Shown here: positions 6,045 to 8,230 of the stretch, in pieces
Layout: the number at the start of each line of letters is the position of its first letter
How positions within the stretch are numbered: the first letter of the stretch is position 1
NCBI GenBank assembly: GCA_030598905.1
Contig: JAUVPA010000076.1
Coordinates: forward strand, 1 to 8,230
Length of the DNA stretch: 8,230 nt
Source: Acidimicrobiia bacterium
GTDB taxonomy: Bacteria > Actinomycetota > Acidimicrobiia > Spongiisociales > UBA5794
Reading direction: 5' to 3'
The notes under the pieces: generated by a model
What the model was told of the DNA's origin: nothing
Databases searched by the model: none
Seen by the model: only the letters and a program-made list of their open reading frames with translations
Position numbers and translations under genes: made by a program

Positions 6045-6150
6045 CTCACGCAACATGCCGGAGATGTGCTCAGCCGAGGGCCGGCAGCGACGACGTCCCA
6101 ATGGCCTCGAGAGCCGTCGGGTGATTGTGCGATCGATTGTTCGTCCGAAA

Positions 6151-6197
6151 CCCGAGAAGAACCGAAGGCCGCCTTGCGGCGGCCTCGGCTCGGGCTT
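6151..6197 (-). terminator. Strong hairpin in the divergent intergenic region; terminator-like on the minus strand
   Basis: Inner stem: plus-strand GGCCGCC (6167-6173) pairs with GGCGGCC (6178-6184), and is extended by A-T and by CCG/CGG after one bulged base. Outer stem: CCCGAG (6151-6156) pairs with CTCGGG (6189-6194). Read on the minus strand, the loop is GCAA, a GNRA tetraloop, and the stem is followed by TTCTTCT, like an intrinsic terminator. On the plus strand there is no U-tract. The 251-bp gap (6032-6282) otherwise shows only the phosphatase promoter and a TAGCGT at 6230-6235 on the minus strand. Confidence 0.45.
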
Positions 6198-6282
6198 AGA
6201 CGGGAGGTAGGAAGGCATCCTGTCTGGGTACGCTATCGGTCGCCGAACACCGGAACTTGAGAAGAAACCAGCGCAATACCCA

Positions 6283-6840
6283 ATGTCGCAAAACCCAAGC
6301 AGATCAAGGCTCATCGAACATCTGAAGTCACACGCCGTCCGCACGGACGGCCCGTTCACTTTGCGTTCGGGCGAGGTGTCTGATTGGTACATCGACGCCC
6401 GGCAGACGACGTTCGATGGGGTGGGTGCCCGTCTTGTCGGAGCTGCCGTTCTCGATGAGTTGGATCCCTCGATCGAGGCAGTGGGTGGGCTCACGATGGG
6501 GGCCGATCCAATCGCTCTGGCGACGGCGATGGCTTCGGCCGACCGCGATCGGCCACTGCGAGCCTTCTCCATCCGGATTGAAGCAAAGGAGCACGGCACG
6601 GGCGGCAGGATGGTCGGACCCCTCCGTCCCGGAGATCACGTCGCGGTGATGGAAGACACCACAACGACCGGATCGGCGCTGGTCGAAGCGATCGAGGTTC
6701 TCGAATCCCTCGACGTAGATCTTGTCCAGGCGGTGTCGGTTGTCGATCGCAGTGATGGAGTCGTCGCGAAGCGACTGGCCGAGCGCGGGATCGCTTACAC
6801 GGCCCTGGTCGTACCCGCCGATCTGGGAGTCGGACCATGA
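6283..6840 (+). CDS. pyrE: Orotate phosphoribosyltransferase
   Basis: Transfers ribose-5-phosphate from PRPP to orotate to give orotidine monophosphate in pyrimidine synthesis; a cytoplasmic dimer. The 185-residue protein has the type I PRTase layout: the N-terminal hood (FTLRSGEVSDWYIDARQTTF), GGLTMGADPIA at 68-78, the flexible loop IRIEAKEHGTGGRMVG at 97-112, and the PRPP-binding motif VAVMEDTTTTGSA at 120-132 with the adjacent acids Glu124 and Asp125. The family loop normally reads RKxxKxHG; here the first lysine is Ile99, while Arg98, Lys102 and His104 remain. The end, DLGVGP, is like mycobacterial PyrE. The start ATG 6283 has no clear Shine-Dalgarno site. The stop overlaps the next start as ATGA, so it leads a three-gene operon with nfo. 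Confidence 0.93.
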   Translation: MSQNPSRSRLIEHLKSHAVRTDGPFTLRSGEVSDWYIDARQTTFDGVGARLVGAAVLDELDPSIEAVGGLTMGADPIALATAMASADRDRPLRAFSIRIEAKEHGTGGRMVGPLRPGDHVAVMEDTTTTGSALVEAIEVLESLDVDLVQAVSVVDRSDGVVAKRLAERGIAYTALVVPADLGVGP

Positions 6841-7400
6841 TCCGTCAGCGCGTCGAGAGATCGCCTGCGCGCCAGTTCCTGATGGGCGTGGTCGGTCTTG
6901 TTCTGATCATCGCCGCCGTCGATATTGTGTGGGGCCATTGGCTCTCAACGCCACCGGACGAGCACGAAGGGGTCGTGACGAGCAAGGGCCGCGCTCAGCA
7001 GCGCGCCGACCTGATCTGGGGTGGTGCCTTCCTCATTGGAGGAACTGCACTTTTTGGAACCGCCGTCGTGACACTCGTACGTCGTCGACCGGTGTTGCTG
7101 ATCCTCGAAGACGGCATCGAGCTGTACGTGACGGGCCCTTCGACCTCCAGCTTCGTGGAATGGGATGCCGTTCGTTCACTCCGCTCCGGTCGCGATCTCG
7201 ACGAAGACACCAGCCGTGCACGCGACGTTCTGATCGTCGACATTGCCGAGCCGGGGGATCTTCCCGATGATCCATGGGGCGCCGTGTGGGAAGGCTCCGA
7301 GCTGCGGATCGACGCCGGTGGCTGGCACCCGGATGTTGCCGAAGTAGCCGTCCATGGGCAGCTGGCGATGGAGGAATACCACCGGGACCATCCGGAGTGA
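6837..7400 (+). CDS. Two-TM membrane protein with soluble C-terminal domain, unknown function
   Basis: A 187-residue protein of no family I recognise. Hydrophobic segments lie at about 14-32 and 59-81, joined by a hydrophilic loop (about 34-58), with a basic VRRRP just after the second. By the positive-inside rule both ends are probably cytoplasmic. The C-terminal half (86-187) is strand-rich and acidic (LLILEDGIELYV, VEWDAVRSLRSGRD, VLIVDIAEP), a pattern reminiscent of small PH-like domains in actinobacterial membrane proteins, though this is a weak impression. It starts at ATG 6837, sharing ATGA with the pyrE stop, and ends with GTGA shared with the nfo start, so it is translated as the middle of the operon. 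Its partner or role cannot be told from context. Confidence 0.88.
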   Translation: MIRQRVERSPARQFLMGVVGLVLIIAAVDIVWGHWLSTPPDEHEGVVTSKGRAQQRADLIWGGAFLIGGTALFGTAVVTLVRRRPVLLILEDGIELYVTGPSTSSFVEWDAVRSLRSGRDLDEDTSRARDVLIVDIAEPGDLPDDPWGAVWEGSELRIDAGGWHPDVAEVAVHGQLAMEEYHRDHPE

Positions 7401-8164
7401 AGATCGGCGCCCACGTCTCCCCAACGGATCCGCTGGCCGGGGCCGAGCGGCGCGATGCGGATCTCGTGCAGATGTTTCTCTCCAATCCGCAGTCTTACAA
7501 GGCGCCGAACCCCAGGGACAATGCAGAGGAGCTCGCTGCGTCCGACATCGATCTCTACGTGCACTCCCCATACGTGATGAATCCGGCGAACCCGAACAAC
7601 CGGATTCGCATCCCAAGTCGCAAGACCATCGCCCAGACGATGGATGCCGCTGCGGCGATCGGCGCTAAGGGCGTGATCGTCCACGGCGGTCACGTCGGCG
7701 AAGATGAGGACATTGCCGTGGGGTTCGAACGGTGGAGGAAGGTGTTCGAATACGCCGACGAGCCGTGGACGGTGCCTCTGCTGATCGAGAACACTGCCGG
7801 CGGCGGCAACGCGGTGGTGCGAGAGCTTGCCAACTACGGCCCGCTGTGGGATGAGATCGGGGACTTCAACGTCGGCATTGTCATCGACACGTGCCATGCC
7901 TGGGCTGCTGGTGAGGATCTGGAGTCGGCCGTCGAGACGGTGCGGGCGGCGACCGGTCGTGTCGATCTGGTGCACTGCAACAACTCGCGTGATCCCCATG
8001 GTTCACGACGAGATCGGCATGCCAATCTCGAGTCGGGCGAGATCCCGGGAGGTTTGTTGTTGTCTGTGGTCCGTCAGGCGGACGTGCCGGTGGTCGTGGA
8101 AACCCCCGACGAGGAAGGTGCCGACCACTCCGCCGACATCACCTGGCTACGAGAAAACCTCTAA
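7397..8164 (+). CDS. nfo: Endonuclease IV (AP endonuclease)
   Basis: Cuts DNA 5' to abasic sites and removes blocked 3' ends in base excision repair; a zinc-dependent TIM-barrel enzyme. All nine expected metal ligands can be placed: His56 (VHSPY), His96 (VHGGH), Glu131 (IENTAG), Asp164 and His167 (IDTCHAWAAG), His193 (LVHCNNS), Asp206 and His208 (GSRRDRH), and Glu235 (VVVETP). The HPGSH of many homologues reads HGGHV here. The 255-residue length is slightly below the E. coli enzyme's. GTG 7397 is chosen because the protein then begins KIGAHVS, the family's N-terminus, and shares GTGA with the upstream stop; the frame is open further back, to 7274 and beyond. Ribosome-site support is poor, so translational coupling is likely. 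It closes the pyrE operon. Confidence 0.95.
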   Translation: MKIGAHVSPTDPLAGAERRDADLVQMFLSNPQSYKAPNPRDNAEELAASDIDLYVHSPYVMNPANPNNRIRIPSRKTIAQTMDAAAAIGAKGVIVHGGHVGEDEDIAVGFERWRKVFEYADEPWTVPLLIENTAGGGNAVVRELANYGPLWDEIGDFNVGIVIDTCHAWAAGEDLESAVETVRAATGRVDLVHCNNSRDPHGSRRDRHANLESGEIPGGLLLSVVRQADVPVVVETPDEEGADHSADITWLRENL

Positions 8165-8170
8165 GCGCGT

Positions 8171-8185
8171 TTCTTACGCAAGAAC
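8171..8185. repeat. 15-base palindromic element, copy 2 (after nfo)
   Basis: TTCTTACGCAAGAAC begins 7 bases after the nfo stop, in the same orientation as the copy after argH. The 5-bp stem TTCTT/AAGAA closes an ACGC loop; the sixth pair seen in copy 1 is missing because the preceding base is T. GCGT at 8167-8170 could instead pair with the ACGC loop. The downstream sequence to the window end (8186-8230) shows no gene. Confidence 0.7.
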
Positions 8186-8230
8186 AGGGGGGTGTTCGCC
8201 CGCCCGGACTTCGGTCAGCAAGTTGTCGAT

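Noticed and set aside
5766..6599. Minus-strand open frame of 277 codons crossing the phosphatase start, the hairpin and part of pyrE
   Set aside because: It is Arg/Ser/Pro-rich, overlaps two well-supported genes in other frames, and has no ribosome site. A short part starting at 6218 was considered as a leader peptide but has no independent support.
7274..7396. Upstream start for nfo
   Set aside because: The extra 41 codons overlap the membrane protein gene and give Arg-rich sequence; the family N-terminus KIGAHVS begins right after GTG 7397.
1..8230. CRISPR array, insertion sequence, tRNA or rRNA, phage genes or a toxin-antitoxin pair
   Set aside because: No tandem spaced repeats, transposase motifs, cloverleaf sequences or phage-type genes were seen. 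The genes are ordinary housekeeping families with uniform base composition.

Overview
The window is GC-rich chromosomal DNA with tightly packed housekeeping genes, almost certainly from a high-GC Gram-positive bacterium (Actinobacteria/Actinomycetota). The protein styles support this: a short-chain Z-isoprenyl diphosphate synthase of the mycobacterial Rv1086 type beside a hemolysin III/PAQR gene, many GTG starts, 4-base start/stop overlaps, and several start codons placed just downstream of a TANNNT -10 element, as in leaderless actinobacterial transcripts. A deep lineage such as Acidimicrobiia is possible, but that is a guess from general protein character. I saw no rRNA, tRNA, insertion sequence, phage or CRISPR.

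Layout. (1) 1-2128, plus strand: the 3' part of argG, overlapped by complete argH, the last two steps of arginine synthesis. (2) 2129-2438: a 62-bp tail after argH with small hairpins and one copy of a 15-base palindromic repeat, then a minus-strand gene for a 61-residue membrane protein. (3) 2439-3218, plus: a Nudix hydrolase and a small cupin. (4) 3229-4312, minus: an uncharacterised basic, AT-hook-bearing protein followed by a hemolysin III family membrane protein. (5) 4456-5238, plus: a Z-isoprenyl diphosphate synthase. (6) 5205-6031, minus: a histidine phosphatase followed, through an ATGA overlap, by the truncated start of an alpha/beta hydrolase that runs into the uppS tail. (7) 6032-6282: a divergent intergenic region holding a strong hairpin. 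(8) 6283-8164, plus: an operon of pyrE, a two-TM membrane protein and nfo (endonuclease IV), joined by two 4-base overlaps. A second copy of the 15-base repeat follows nfo.

The genes serve arginine synthesis, pyrimidine synthesis, polyprenyl lipid synthesis and DNA/nucleotide repair. I found no complete new defence or mobile system. The most informative unexplained signals are the 15-base element after two separate operons, the decayed alpha/beta hydrolase, the hairpin with a GNRA loop on the minus strand at 6151-6197, and the repeated leaderless-promoter architecture.
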